From positions 248,001 through 312,000 of the forward strand of contig NZ_MDEQ02000004.1 of NCBI RefSeq assembly GCF_001883705.2: DNA of 64,000 bases, read 5' to 3'. The translations under genes were made by a program, and so were the position numbers. Each line of letters starts with the position of its first letter. The stretch's first letter is position 1. Shown here in pieces: positions 1-9,656 of the stretch. The stretch is from Burkholderia catarinensis. Lineage in GTDB: Bacteria; Pseudomonadota; Gammaproteobacteria; Burkholderiales; Burkholderiaceae. The notes beneath the pieces were generated by a model. That model ran no database searches. It was not told the DNA's origin and worked only from the letters and a program-made list of their open reading frames with translations.

Positions 1-122
1 CGCGAACGTCGCGAATTCGACGCCTGGGCGGGACCGTCACGCTGACCGCCGGCCGTCGGCGGATGGTCCGGCCTGTGGCGGGACGCTTGCAGTCGGCACG
101 CATCGGGCATGCGGAACGGCCG

Positions 123-455
123 CTATTCCGGTTGCACGGGCGGGTTCTCCTCCGCCCAGCGCCCGAGTGCGACGATCACGGGCTGCAAGGCTGCGCCGCG
201 GCGGGTCAGCACATATTCGGCATGCGTGGCGCCGCATGTCGGCGCTGCGGGCTGGAGCAGTCCGCCCTCGACCAGTTGTTGCAGCCGATTCGAGAGGATA
301 TTGCTGGCGATGCCGAGGTCCTTTTGTAGCAGGCAGAAGCGGCGGATCCCGAGGAAGATGTCGTAGAGGATCGACAGTGACCATCGATCACCGATGAGAC
401 GTTCCGCACGAACGATTGGGTGGGGCGAAACGGGTAGCAGCCGTTGTTTTTTCAT
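123..455 (-). CDS. HxlR-family winged-helix transcriptional regulator
   Basis: A 110-residue protein matching the HxlR/DUF24 type of winged-helix DNA-binding regulator. The N-terminal part carries the family pattern: a CPI-like start replaced by HPIVRAERLIGDRWSL, then an RRF..LQKDLGIASNILSNRL recognition-helix region (residues about 38-58) and LVEGGLL. The usual conserved cysteine before the first helix is not seen, so thiol sensing as in some HxlR proteins is doubtful. The gene lies downstream of and co-oriented with the MFS exporter gene at 608-1840, with a gap of about 150 bp, so regulation of that transporter is plausible but unproven. Length is normal for the family. Confidence 0.85.
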   Translation of the reverse strand: MKKQRLLPVSPHPIVRAERLIGDRWSLSILYDIFLGIRRFCLLQKDLGIASNILSNRLQQLVEGGLLQPAAPTCGATHAEYVLTRRGAALQPVIVALGRWAEENPPVQPE

Positions 456-607
456 CGATGGCTCCTGGAGAGTTCGGAGAAGCAGGTGACGGCCGCCGCA
501 TGGCGAGGCCCGCGCGGGGCCCGATGCGATTGTGCGTCACGGCGGTTTGCCGTTGAGGGGAGCGTGGCGTCCGCCGCGGCATTCGCGTGCCGCGACACCG
601 GTGGCCG

Positions 608-1840
608 TCAGGTCGCACGTGCCGCGTTGCGCGGCGGGAAGCCGTGCACGTTGGCGCGCCATGCAATCAGGATCGCCAGTAGCAGGAGTGCGATCAGCGC
701 CCACGGAAACGAGCTGGCCTGCCAGGTCTGCAGCAGCACGCCGCCGATCGCGCCGCCGGCTGCGATTGCGACGTTCCATGCGGTGACCAGGATCGATTGC
801 GCCACGTCCGCGCCGGCGCCGGCCGCCTCGGCGGAGGCCGTCTGCAAGAGCGCGGCGGAGCCGCCGAAGGTCAGCCCCCACACGGCCACCGCAAGGTAGA
901 TGACCACCGGCTCGCGGCCGCCGAAGGCAAGCGCGAGTGATGCCAGCGCGAACAGGGCCAGCCCGGCGAGCACCAGCGAACGCAGCATGCGATCGATCAG
1001 CAGGCCGCTCAGCCAGATGCTGGCGAGCGAGGCCACGCCGAATACGAACAGCACCACGTCGATGCGGCTCGCGAGCCCCGCGGGGGCGATGAACGGCACG
1101 AGATAGGTGTAGAGAATGCTGTGTGCGAGCACCCAGCAGACCAGCACGGCCAGCACCGACCGCACGCCGGGCGTCGTGAACACCTTGAGGATCGGGTCGC
1201 GCTGCTCGACGGACTGGCCAGGGTAGTCGGGCACGCGGGCGAGCACCCAGACGATGGCGACGACGGTCAGCGCAGAGACCAGCCCGACAGTGGGCCGCCA
1301 GCCGAAGCTGGCGCCGAGGAAGGTGCCGATCGGCACGCCCAGCGACAGCGCGAGCGGAGCGCCGACGCCGGCCAGCGCCAGTGCGCGGCCCTTGAGCGGA
1401 TCGGGCACCATGCGGCGCGCGTAGCCGGCGAGCATGCCCCAGATCAGGCCTCCGGCCATGCCGGCCAGGAAGCGGGCGGCGAGCGCGACGACGTAACTGG
1501 TGGTCACGGCGGTGAGGGTGTTGAAGGCCAGTAGGCCGGCCAGTGTGGCGAGCATCAGCTTGCGGCGCCGCCAGCCGCGGGTGGCGGCAATCAAAGGAAT
1601 CGCGGCCACCAGGGAGCCGATCGCGTAGAGCGTGACGAACTGGCCGGCCAGCGCTTCGGTAATCGAGAAGCTGGCGCTGATATGGGCCAGCATGCCGGCA
1701 GGAAAGGTCTCGGTGAGCAACGCGAGGAAGCCGGTGGTCGCCAGCGCGAGTAGCGCGGAGACGGGTAGGCTCGCGGGCGCGGCATCGAGGTGATGCACGG
1801 TGCTTGTGCCGGCGACCTCGGCGGTGTTGGGTGTCGTCAT
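608..1840 (-). CDS. MFS transporter, sugar/drug efflux (AraJ/DHA1-like)
   Basis: A 410-residue integral inner-membrane protein with about 12 hydrophobic segments typical of the major facilitator superfamily. The N-terminal half has the Bcr/AraJ-like sequence FLALLTETFPAGML in the first helix, and GMAGGLIWGMLAGYARRM in the fourth/fifth helix, features of the DHA1 proton-antiport exporters often labelled arabinose efflux permease. The substrate cannot be read from sequence. It is divergent from the LysR gene at 2027, which shares its 170-bp upstream region and is the likely regulator. The final 30 residues after the last helix are polar and cytoplasmic. Confidence 0.85.
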   Translation of the reverse strand: MTTPNTAEVAGTSTVHHLDAAPASLPVSALLALATTGFLALLTETFPAGMLAHISASFSITEALAGQFVTLYAIGSLVAAIPLIAATRGWRRRKLMLATLAGLLAFNTLTAVTTSYVVALAARFLAGMAGGLIWGMLAGYARRMVPDPLKGRALALAGVGAPLALSLGVPIGTFLGASFGWRPTVGLVSALTVVAIVWVLARVPDYPGQSVEQRDPILKVFTTPGVRSVLAVLVCWVLAHSILYTYLVPFIAPAGLASRIDVVLFVFGVASLASIWLSGLLIDRMLRSLVLAGLALFALASLALAFGGREPVVIYLAVAVWGLTFGGSAALLQTASAEAAGAGADVAQSILVTAWNVAIAAGGAIGGVLLQTWQASSFPWALIALLLLAILIAWRANVHGFPPRNAARAT

Positions 1841-1992
1841 GGTGTTCCTTTTGTTGAGGCCTTCCGGAGACGGAGCCGGATCGGATAGGTGGCGCAGCCG
1901 GACTCGGCCTGCGCCCCGTTGGCTGATGCCGCCATCCGGTATAGGTTGGCCGAAAACGAATCCATGAAAAATAGGATAAAGTTCACAATATT

Positions 1993-2010
1993 TATGACAC
2001 AGATGTCATA
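1993..2010. promoter_or_regulatory. Candidate LysR operator between exporter and regulator
   Basis: A perfect inverted repeat, TATGACA-N4-TGTCATA, sits in the divergent intergenic region. Its outer T-N-A spacing fits the LysR-type T-N11-A box within the dyad. It lies immediately before the chosen LysR start, which is the usual place for autoregulation. Binding is inference. Confidence 0.5.
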
Positions 2011-2026
2011 GATGGCGGGTGAACCC

Positions 2027-2917
2027 ATGGAACATCATCTCGGATCGCTGGGCGTCTTCGTGCGTGCTGCCGAGGCGCGCAGTTTTACGGCCGCAGCCCA
2101 GCAGCTCGGTCTGTCGTCGTCGGCCGTCAGCAAGGCTATCGTCCGGCTCGAGGAACGCGTCGGCGTGCGGCTTTTCCACCGCTCGACGCGCACCGTGACG
2201 CTGACGCCGGAGGGGGCGCTGTTCCTCGAGCGTTGCCGGCGCATTCTTGGCGAGGTGGAGGCGGCGGAAAACGAACTGCTGCACTTGCAGAACAGCCCGC
2301 GCGGCAAGTTGCGGATCAGCCTGCCGTCGATCAGCATGGTGTTCATCGAGAAGATCGCCGCCTTCAAGGCGCTCTATGGCGAGATCGAACTCGATATCGA
2401 CTACAGTGACCGGCTCGTGGACATGATCGAGGAGGGCTTCGACGTCGTGATCCGTACCGGCGAGCCGACCGATTCGCGCCTAATGGCGCGTACCATCGGC
2501 AGCTACCGGCGCGTGATCGTCGGGACGCCGGCGTATTTCGAGCGCGTCGGGTTGCCCGAGCGGCCCGAGGATCTCATCCGGCATGCCTGCCTGCTCTATC
2601 GTTACCCGACCACCGGCAAGCTCGATGTCTGGCCGCTCGGCAAGGACGCGCGCACCATCAGCGCCGAGCTGCCGGTCAGCATGGTGACCAATACGCTGAA
2701 CCCGCTGGTGTGCTTTGCCGAGCAGGGGCTTGGCGTGGCCTGCATTCCCGATATCGCGATTCGGGAGCAACTGGCCCGTGGCACGCTGATCAGCGTGCTC
2801 GACCGCTACAACCAGGACGTCACGACCTTCCGGATCATGTGGCCTTCCAGCCGCCAGCTGTCGCCGAAACTGCGCGTGTTTGTCGACTATCTCGTCGACC
2901 ACCTGTTTCCGCTCTGA
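2027..2917 (+). CDS. LysR-family transcriptional regulator (PecT/CrgA-like)
   Basis: A 296-residue LysR-type regulator. The N-terminal helix-turn-helix is clear (residues about 5-64: LGVFVRAAEARSFTAAAQQL and AVSKAIVRLEERVGVRLFHR), followed by the effector domain with the sequence pattern of the group that represses a divergent exporter. I chose the ATG at 2027 rather than 2012. The family normally begins only a few residues before the first helix, and the upstream ATG would place the dyad at 1993-2010 directly against the start with no room for a ribosome site. It is divergent from the MFS gene, which is its likely target. Confidence 0.85.
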   Translation: MEHHLGSLGVFVRAAEARSFTAAAQQLGLSSSAVSKAIVRLEERVGVRLFHRSTRTVTLTPEGALFLERCRRILGEVEAAENELLHLQNSPRGKLRISLPSISMVFIEKIAAFKALYGEIELDIDYSDRLVDMIEEGFDVVIRTGEPTDSRLMARTIGSYRRVIVGTPAYFERVGLPERPEDLIRHACLLYRYPTTGKLDVWPLGKDARTISAELPVSMVTNTLNPLVCFAEQGLGVACIPDIAIREQLARGTLISVLDRYNQDVTTFRIMWPSSRQLSPKLRVFVDYLVDHLFPL

Positions 2918-3020
2918 CCAGTCGCCCAAAAAAAGAGACGCGACCCCGTCTGCGCCCGGCGATTCGGCCCCTAAAAAACCAATATCGAGCATATATTCAA
3001 AGGGCCTGTCATACCCGCGT

Positions 3021-3034
3021 CACCCTGCTAGAAT
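3021..3034 (+). promoter_or_regulatory. Extended -10 promoter before DUF1992-tadA
   Basis: TGC-TAGAAT is an extended -10 element (hexamer at 3029-3034), with a moderate -35 CTGTCA 17 bases upstream at about 3006-3011. It lies 30 bp before the DUF1992 gene and would transcribe that gene with tadA. Recognised by eye only. Confidence 0.45.
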
Positions 3035-3063
3035 TCGGCCTGCCGCATTGTTCCCATTGACTG

Positions 3064-4058
<995 letters not shown>

Positions 4059-4165
4059 GCGCGCCTGCCGCGCCGGCCGCCCGGACCGAGCGGGCGCGCA
4101 CGTTTCCTTGAACCGGAGACGGTTCGGACCCTCTAAGCAGGTTTGACGACCCGACACCTTTCGCC

Positions 4166-5104
4166 ATGTCCTTCCAGCCCGCCGCGTCCTACACCATCCG
4201 CCTGCTGGCGCCGTCCGGCTATCCGCACGACCCCGACGCGATCAACCGCGCGCTTGAGCGCCTCGGCACCGCGGAGCATCGCATCGAGAACATCGAAGCG
4301 ACGCAGCGGCGCTTCCAGCGTTTCGGCGGCACCGACGGCGAGCGGGCAGGCGACCTGAACCGTCTCGCCGATCCCGAGCGGCCGCTGCCGGACATTGCGC
4401 TTGCGGTGCGCGGCGGCTACGGCGCCGCACGCATTTTGCACGGGCTCGACTATCGCGGGCTCGAACGCAGGCTGCGCGACCAGCCGGTCGCGCTCGTCGG
4501 CCACAGCGACTTCACGGCGATCCAGCTCGCGTTGTACGCGAAGGCCCGCATCAAGACGTTCGGCGGCCCGATGCTGTCCGCCGACTTCGGCGCGGAGACG
4601 CCGAGCGATTTCACGATGCAGCACTTCTGGCAGACGCTGACGCAGCCGAGCACGACGATCATCGCCGAGGCGCCGCAGGTGCAGACCGTGAACGTGACGG
4701 GCACGCTGTGGGGCGGCAACCTCGCGATCCTCACGTCGCTCATCGGCACGCCGTACATGCCGGACATCGAGGGCGGCATCCTGTTCATCGAGGACGTCAA
4801 CGAGCAGCCGTTCCGGATCGAGCGGATGATCTACCAGTTGCACCTGTCGGGGCTGCTCGCGCGCCAGCAGGCGCTCGTGCTCGGCCAGTTCACCGGCGCG
4901 CGGCCGTTCGAATACGACAACGGCTACGACATGCAGGCGATGATCGACCAGGTGCGCGCGGTGGTCGGCATTCCGGTCGTCACGGGGCTGCAGTTCGGCC
5001 ACGTGCCCGACCTGCTGACGCTGCCGTTCGGCGCGCAGGTGCAACTGGTCGCGAATGCGCACGGTTTCCGGCTCACGCTGTCGGACTATCCGCATCTCGG
5101 CTGA
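4166..5104 (+). CDS. ldcA: Muramoyltetrapeptide carboxypeptidase (LD-carboxypeptidase, S66)
   Basis: A cytoplasmic serine peptidase of family S66 that removes the terminal D-alanine from recycled muropeptide tetrapeptides. Visible signatures are RGGYGAARIL (about residues 82-91), the nucleophile motif GHSDFTA with Ser114, FIEDVNEQPFRIERM containing the catalytic glutamate, and a C-terminal GLQFGHVPDLLTLPFG carrying the catalytic histidine. Length (312 residues) is standard and no signal peptide is present. It is downstream of tadA by 107 bp and is followed by a strong terminator. Confidence 0.92.
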   Translation: MSFQPAASYTIRLLAPSGYPHDPDAINRALERLGTAEHRIENIEATQRRFQRFGGTDGERAGDLNRLADPERPLPDIALAVRGGYGAARILHGLDYRGLERRLRDQPVALVGHSDFTAIQLALYAKARIKTFGGPMLSADFGAETPSDFTMQHFWQTLTQPSTTIIAEAPQVQTVNVTGTLWGGNLAILTSLIGTPYMPDIEGGILFIEDVNEQPFRIERMIYQLHLSGLLARQQALVLGQFTGARPFEYDNGYDMQAMIDQVRAVVGIPVVTGLQFGHVPDLLTLPFGAQVQLVANAHGFRLTLSDYPHLG

Positions 5105-5122
5105 TGCCGGCGCGAACGATCG

Positions 5123-5150
5123 AAAGGCGGGTTTTCCCGCCTTTTTCTTT
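5123..5150 (+). terminator. Rho-independent terminator after ldcA
   Basis: A 9-bp perfect stem (AAAGGCGGG / CCCGCCTTT) with a TTTT loop runs into a T-rich tract. It closes the DUF1992-tadA-ldcA unit. Confidence 0.85.
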
Positions 5151-5221
5151 ATGTGAATGCGCAACTAACGGTCAAATATTTCGACGCACATCGACAGAAT
5201 CGTCATCGAATCTTGCACCAG

Positions 5222-5235
5222 TTTTGTCAACAAAA
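5222..5235. promoter_or_regulatory. Candidate GntR/FCD operator, distal copy
   Basis: A palindrome with 6-bp perfect arms, TTTTGT-CA-ACAAAA, contains the core TTGTNNACAA. The core is of the type bound by FadR/FCD-subfamily GntR regulators. A second copy of the core is 143 bp downstream, next to the GntR gene. The 5105-5412 intergenic region (308 bp) is otherwise AT-richer than its surroundings and holds no ORF I would call. Confidence 0.5.
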
Positions 5236-5365
5236 TGACCGGGATGGCATGCGACGAGAGCAGCCTCTGTCAAGGCGTTCAGGCTTGATATGCATGGATT
5301 TCGCGCATCGTGCACCGATTGGAGTCGAGCCTGTGCACGCCGATTGTGCGAAATTCAGGAAAAGA

Positions 5366-5377
5366 ATTGTTGACAAT
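5366..5377. promoter_or_regulatory. Candidate GntR/FCD operator, proximal copy
   Basis: Palindrome ATTGT-TG-ACAAT, again with core TTGTNNACAA, 36 bp before the GntR start codon. It overlaps a TTGACA hexamer, so binding there would be expected to block transcription of the regulator and possibly the purine genes behind it. Confidence 0.55.
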
Positions 5378-5412
5378 CTTTATGTCCGTCCTAGGATGAG
5401 GACCATCACACG

Positions 5413-6117
5413 ATGCAGAACATGAACGAGCCCGATTCCCACCCGTCCGGCGCAGCCGGCCCCGAAGCGATCGCCGAGCGGATCCGCATGGCGATCCTCG
5501 AGCATCGGCTCGCGCCCGGCGCGAAGCTGACGGAGGCGCAGCTCTGCGACGTGTTCGGCGTGAAGCGCGGGACGATCCGCCAGGCGCTCGCGCAGCTCGC
5601 GACCGACAAGCTGGTCGAGCTCGAGCCGAACCGCGGCGCGTTTGTCGCGAGTCCGACGCTGCAGGACGTGCACGAGGTATTCGAGATGCGCCGGATCATC
5701 GAGCTCGCCGTCGTCGAGCGGCTCGCGACCGGGCCCGGCGCGAAGCGGCTGAAGGGCGTCGCCGCGCTGATCGACAAGGAACGCAAGGCGTTCGAGCGGC
5801 ACGACTTCGCGGCATGGATCCGGCTGTCGGGCGAATTCCATACGGCGCTCGCCACGCTGATGGGCAATGCGACGCTCAGCGAGTGCCTCGAGGGGCTCGT
5901 CGCACGCTCGACGCTGATGTCGGCGCTGTATGAATCGCACGGGCGCAGCCCGTGCTCGTGCGACGACCACGACGAGATTCTCGCCGCGCTGGAGGCGGGA
6001 GACCCGAAGCGGGCGGTGACGCTGATGGCGCACCACCTGCAGCATGTCGAATTGAAGATGCTGGATCGGCCCGCGCAAGGGCAGGTCGATTTGCGCGAAG
6101 TGTTCGGCGGCGCCTGA
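5413..6117 (+). CDS. GntR-family regulator, FCD subfamily, of purine/allantoin catabolism
   Basis: A 234-residue regulator. The N-terminal winged helix is clear (IAERIRMAILEHRLAPGAKL, then TEAQLCDVFGVKRGTIRQAL and a LVELEPNRGAFV wing). An all-helical FCD effector domain follows from about residue 85, with the metal-binding histidine pattern visible as GEFHTALA and later DDHDEILAALEAGD and MAHHL. It heads the co-oriented allantoin gene run and sits behind two TTGTNNACAA palindromes, so autoregulation and control of that run are likely. The effector (for example an ureide or urate) is not readable. Confidence 0.88.
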   Translation: MQNMNEPDSHPSGAAGPEAIAERIRMAILEHRLAPGAKLTEAQLCDVFGVKRGTIRQALAQLATDKLVELEPNRGAFVASPTLQDVHEVFEMRRIIELAVVERLATGPGAKRLKGVAALIDKERKAFERHDFAAWIRLSGEFHTALATLMGNATLSECLEGLVARSTLMSALYESHGRSPCSCDDHDEILAALEAGDPKRAVTLMAHHLQHVELKMLDRPAQGQVDLREVFGGA

Positions 6118-6266
6118 CCGGCGACGCGAACCTGGCCGCGCGCCACAGAACGAGAGCAATGCTGGCCTGCGGTGTTTGCCGCGGGCCGCTGGTCCGACTC
6201 CGGGCGATGATCCGGAGCGATATCGATGACGGTGGAGCGGCCATCCGGCCGCGTCAAGGAGAGGTC

Positions 6267-7751
6267 ATGGCTCAGTTCAGTGTGGCGCACGACAGCGCCT
6301 ATCCGGTGGAAGAAGGCGGCGAGGGCGGCGATCCGACGCTGCCGGGTGGTTATAGCAAACGTCTGTACAACGAAGATTTGGCACCCCTAAAAAATCAGAC
6401 ATGGGGTTCGTACAACATCTTCGCGTTCTGGATGTCGGACGTGCACAGCGTCGGCGGTTACGTGTTCGCAGGCAGCCTGTTCGCGCTCGGGCTGACGAGC
6501 TGGCAGGTGCTGATCGCGCTGATCGTCGGGATCGGCATCGTGAACCTGCTGTGCAACCTGATCGCGCGGCCGAGCCAGCAGATCGGCGTGCCGTATCCGG
6601 TCGCGTGCCGCGCGACGTTCGGCGTGCTCGGCGCGAACGTGCCGGCCGTGATCCGCGGGCTGATCGCGATCGCGTGGTACGGCATCCAGACCTATCTCGC
6701 GTCGAGCGCGCTCGTGATCGTCGTGCTGAAGTTCTTCCCGCAATGGCTGCCTTACGCGGACGTCCATCGCTACGGCTTCCTCGGGTTGTCGGCGGTCGGC
6801 TGGGCCGGCTTCATGCTGCTGTGGGTGCTCCAGGCGTTCGTATTCTGGAACGGGATGGAGACGATCAAGAAGTTCATCGACTTCGCGGGCCCGGCCGTCT
6901 ATGTCGTGATGTTCATCCTCGCCGGCTACATGGTGTGGCGCGCGGGCTGGCGCAACATCGGCATCAACCTGGGCGGCGTCAAGTACCACGGCGCGGAAGT
7001 GATCCCGGTGATGATCACGGCCGTGTCGCTCGTCGTGTCGTACTTCTCCGGCCCGATGCTGAACTTCGGCGATTTCTCGCGCTACTGCCGCTCGTTCGGC
7101 GATGTGAAGCGCGGCAATTTCTGGGGGCTGCCCGTCAACTTCCTCGCGTTCTCGCTCGTCACGGTGATCACGACGGCCGCGACGCTGCCCGTGTTCGGCG
7201 AACTCATCACCGATCCCGTCGCGACGGTCGGCCGCATCGACCATCCGACCGCGGTGATCCTCGGCGCGCTGACGTTCACGATCGCGACGATCGGCATCAA
7301 CATCGTCGCGAACTTCGTGTCGCCGGCGTTCGACTTCTCGAACGTCGCGCCGCGGCTGATCAGCTGGCGCGCGGGCGGGATGCTCGCGGCCGTCGCGTCG
7401 ATCTTCATCACGCCGTGGAACCTGTTCAACAACCCGGCCGTGATCCACTACACGCTCGACGTGCTCGGCGCGTTCATCGGGCCGCTGTACGGCGTGCTGA
7501 TCGCCGACTTCTACTTCGTCAAGCGCGGCCGGCTCGTGCGCGACGACCTGTACACGATGTCGGAACGCGGCACCTACTGGTACACGGGCGGCGTGAACCG
7601 CCGCGCGCTCGCCGCGCTGCTGCCGGCCGCGGTGATCGCGATCGTGTGCGTGATGGTGCCGGGTTGGGAGGGCGTCGCGAACTTCTCGTGGTTCATCGGC
7701 GCCGGGCTCGCGTTCGTGTTCTACCGGTTGCTCGTGAGCGCGAAGGCCTGA
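6267..7751 (+). CDS. NCS1-family nucleobase/allantoin permease
   Basis: A 494-residue inner-membrane symporter of the nucleobase:cation symporter-1 family (PucI/Mhp1/allantoin permease type) with about 12 hydrophobic helices. Family marks include NEDLAPLKNQTWGSYNIFAFWMSD before and in helix 1, PYPVACRATFGVLGANVPA, and YFSGPMLNFGDFSRYC. The start at 6267 is chosen because it is preceded by a good AAGGAGAGG ribosome site; the open frame extends far upstream through the GntR gene. Genome context with allantoin-degrading enzymes makes allantoin or a related purine the likely substrate. The gap to the racemase gene is only 10 bp. Confidence 0.88.
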   Translation: MAQFSVAHDSAYPVEEGGEGGDPTLPGGYSKRLYNEDLAPLKNQTWGSYNIFAFWMSDVHSVGGYVFAGSLFALGLTSWQVLIALIVGIGIVNLLCNLIARPSQQIGVPYPVACRATFGVLGANVPAVIRGLIAIAWYGIQTYLASSALVIVVLKFFPQWLPYADVHRYGFLGLSAVGWAGFMLLWVLQAFVFWNGMETIKKFIDFAGPAVYVVMFILAGYMVWRAGWRNIGINLGGVKYHGAEVIPVMITAVSLVVSYFSGPMLNFGDFSRYCRSFGDVKRGNFWGLPVNFLAFSLVTVITTAATLPVFGELITDPVATVGRIDHPTAVILGALTFTIATIGINIVANFVSPAFDFSNVAPRLISWRAGGMLAAVASIFITPWNLFNNPAVIHYTLDVLGAFIGPLYGVLIADFYFVKRGRLVRDDLYTMSERGTYWYTGGVNRRALAALLPAAVIAIVCVMVPGWEGVANFSWFIGAGLAFVFYRLLVSAKA

Positions 7752-7761
7752 GGAGCGTGCG

Positions 7762-8553
7762 ATGAAGATCCGACTGATCAATCCGAATACGACGCAGCGG
7801 ATGACCGATGCGATGGGCCGCTGCGCGCGCGACGTCGCGGCGGCGGGCACCGAGATCGTGGCCGTGAGCCCGCCGATGGGGCCGCCGTCGATCGAAGGTT
7901 ATTACGACGAGGCGCTCGCGACGCCGGGGCTACTCGCCGAGATCGCGCAGGGCGAGCGCGACGGCTGCGACGCATACGTGATCGCGTGTTTCGGCGATCC
8001 GGGCCTGTACGCGGCGCGCGAGCTCGCGCGCGGGCCGGTGATCGGCATCGCCGAGGCCGCGATGCATGCGGCGAGCGTGCTCGCGCCGGGCTTCTCGGTC
8101 GTCACCACGCTCGCGCGCACGTGCGGGATGGCGTGGCACCTCGCGGAGCGCTACGGGATGAAGCGGTTCTGCCGCAACGTGCGCGCGACCGACGTCGCGG
8201 TGCTCGAACTCGACCGGCCGGGATCGGCCGCGCGCCGGATCATCGTCGACGAGTGCCGGCGCGCGCTCGACGAGGACGGCGCCGACGCGATCGTGCTCGG
8301 CTGCGCGGGAATGGCCGAGTTCGCGCACGAGATCGAGCAGCAGATCGGCGCGCCGGTGGTCGAGGGCGTCACGGCGGCCGTCAAGTGGGCCGAGGCGCTC
8401 GTTGCGCTGCGCCTCGCGACGGCGAAGCGCGGCGATTACGCGCGGCCGCTGCCGAAGCGCTACGACGGCGCTTTTGCCCGCTTCAGCCCGCCGGACGGGG
8501 ATGTGGCGGAACCGGTCCCGAATTTGCCGCAACCGCACATACACACCGTCTGA
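7762..8553 (+). CDS. Asp/Glu/hydantoin racemase family, probable allantoin racemase
   Basis: A 263-residue member of the Asp/Glu/hydantoin racemase family. These use two cysteines as acid/base pair on opposite faces of the substrate; both are visible, in VIACFGDPG and VLGCAGMAEF. The N-terminal MKIRLINPNTT is the hallmark of the hydantoin/allantoin racemase branch. Its place between the permease and allantoinase genes suggests it interconverts R- and S-allantoin so that both isomers enter the pathway, as HpxA does in Klebsiella. A true hydantoin racemase role cannot be excluded from sequence. Confidence 0.85.
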   Translation: MKIRLINPNTTQRMTDAMGRCARDVAAAGTEIVAVSPPMGPPSIEGYYDEALATPGLLAEIAQGERDGCDAYVIACFGDPGLYAARELARGPVIGIAEAAMHAASVLAPGFSVVTTLARTCGMAWHLAERYGMKRFCRNVRATDVAVLELDRPGSAARRIIVDECRRALDEDGADAIVLGCAGMAEFAHEIEQQIGAPVVEGVTAAVKWAEALVALRLATAKRGDYARPLPKRYDGAFARFSPPDGDVAEPVPNLPQPHIHTV

Positions 8554-8702
8554 CATGCACTATCTGCGCCGCTGTATGGGCGCGTATGGACGTTTTCGCT
8601 ACACTGGGCCGTCATCGCATCGGCGTGCGCGGCCAGCCTCCGGCATTCGCGCGGGTCGATGCGAACCCATTATTTCAGCCCGCTTTCGTCGCACTTCGAA
8701 CC

Positions 8703-9656
8703 ATGCCACTCGATCCCAACTATCCTCGCGACCTGATCGGCTACGGCCGCCATCCCGTTCAGGCGAACTGGCCGGGGCGCGCCCGCGTCGCCGTGCAATT
8801 CGTGCTGAACTATGAGGAGGGCGGCGAGAACTGCGTGCTGCACGGCGATCCGGGCTCCGAGCAGTTCCTGTCCGAAATCGTCGGCGCGGCCGCGTATCCG
8901 GACCGTCACATGAGCATGGAGTCGATCTACGAATACGGGTCGCGGGCTGGCGTGTGGCGCATCCTGCGCGAATTCGAGAAGCGCGGGATGCCGCTGACGG
9001 TATTCGGCGTCGGCATGGCGATCGAACGTCACCCGGAGCTGGCGCGCGCATTCGTCGAGCTCGGCCATGAGATCGCGTGCCACGGCTGGCGCTGGATCCA
9101 CTACCAGGCCATGACGCCCGAGCTCGAGGCCGAGCACATGCGCCTCGGGATGGAAGCGATCGAGCGCGTGACGGGCGAGCGCCCGCTCGGCTGGTATACC
9201 GGCCGCGACAGCCCCAATACGCACCGCCTCGTCGCGGAATACGGCGGCTTCCTGTACGACTCCGACAACTACGGCGACGACCTGCCGTTCTGGATGGACG
9301 TCGAAGTGTCGGGCGGCGGCACGTCGCCGCAACTGATCGTGCCGTACACGCTCGACACGAACGACATGCGCTTCGCGACGCCGCAGGGCTTCAACACCGG
9401 CGATCACTTCTTCGACTACCTGCGCGACGCGTTCGACGTGCTGTACGCAGAGGGCGACGAGGCGCCGAAGATGCTGTCGATCGGCATGCACTGCCGCCTG
9501 CTCGGCCGGCCGGGACGTTTCCGCGGGCTGCAGCGTTTTCTCGACCACATCGAGAAGCACGATCGCGTATGGGTGACGCGCCGTGTCGATATCGCGCGTC
9601 ACTGGCGTGAACATCATCCGTATCAGCCCAATCATCGAAACGAAGGGAAAGCATGA
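8703..9656 (+). CDS. puuE: Allantoinase, polysaccharide-deacetylase type (PuuE)
   Basis: PuuE hydrolyses allantoin to allantoate and belongs to the NodB-fold deacetylase family, not to the metal amidohydrolases. The protein shows the family opening YPRDLIGYGRHP, the conserved FVLNYEEGGENC, the ACHGWRWIHY segment with its histidine, and GWYTGRDSPNT. The ATG at 8703 gives 317 residues, the normal size; the open frame runs further upstream but without family similarity. Its stop overlaps the uraD start (ATGA), so the genes are coupled. Confidence 0.93.
   Translation: MPLDPNYPRDLIGYGRHPVQANWPGRARVAVQFVLNYEEGGENCVLHGDPGSEQFLSEIVGAAAYPDRHMSMESIYEYGSRAGVWRILREFEKRGMPLTVFGVGMAIERHPELARAFVELGHEIACHGWRWIHYQAMTPELEAEHMRLGMEAIERVTGERPLGWYTGRDSPNTHRLVAEYGGFLYDSDNYGDDLPFWMDVEVSGGGTSPQLIVPYTLDTNDMRFATPQGFNTGDHFFDYLRDAFDVLYAEGDEAPKMLSIGMHCRLLGRPGRFRGLQRFLDHIEKHDRVWVTRRVDIARHWREHHPYQPNHRNEGKA

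Noticed and set aside
5370-5397. TTGACA with TAGGAT 16 bases later, upstream of the GntR gene
   Set aside because: It would give an mRNA leader of only about 9 nt, leaving no proper ribosome site, so I do not call it as the promoter; the TTGACA overlaps a better palindrome.
6387-7850. 487-residue minus-strand open frame opposite the NCS1 permease gene
   Set aside because: Histidine/arginine-rich shadow of the permease coding strand, with no family pattern.
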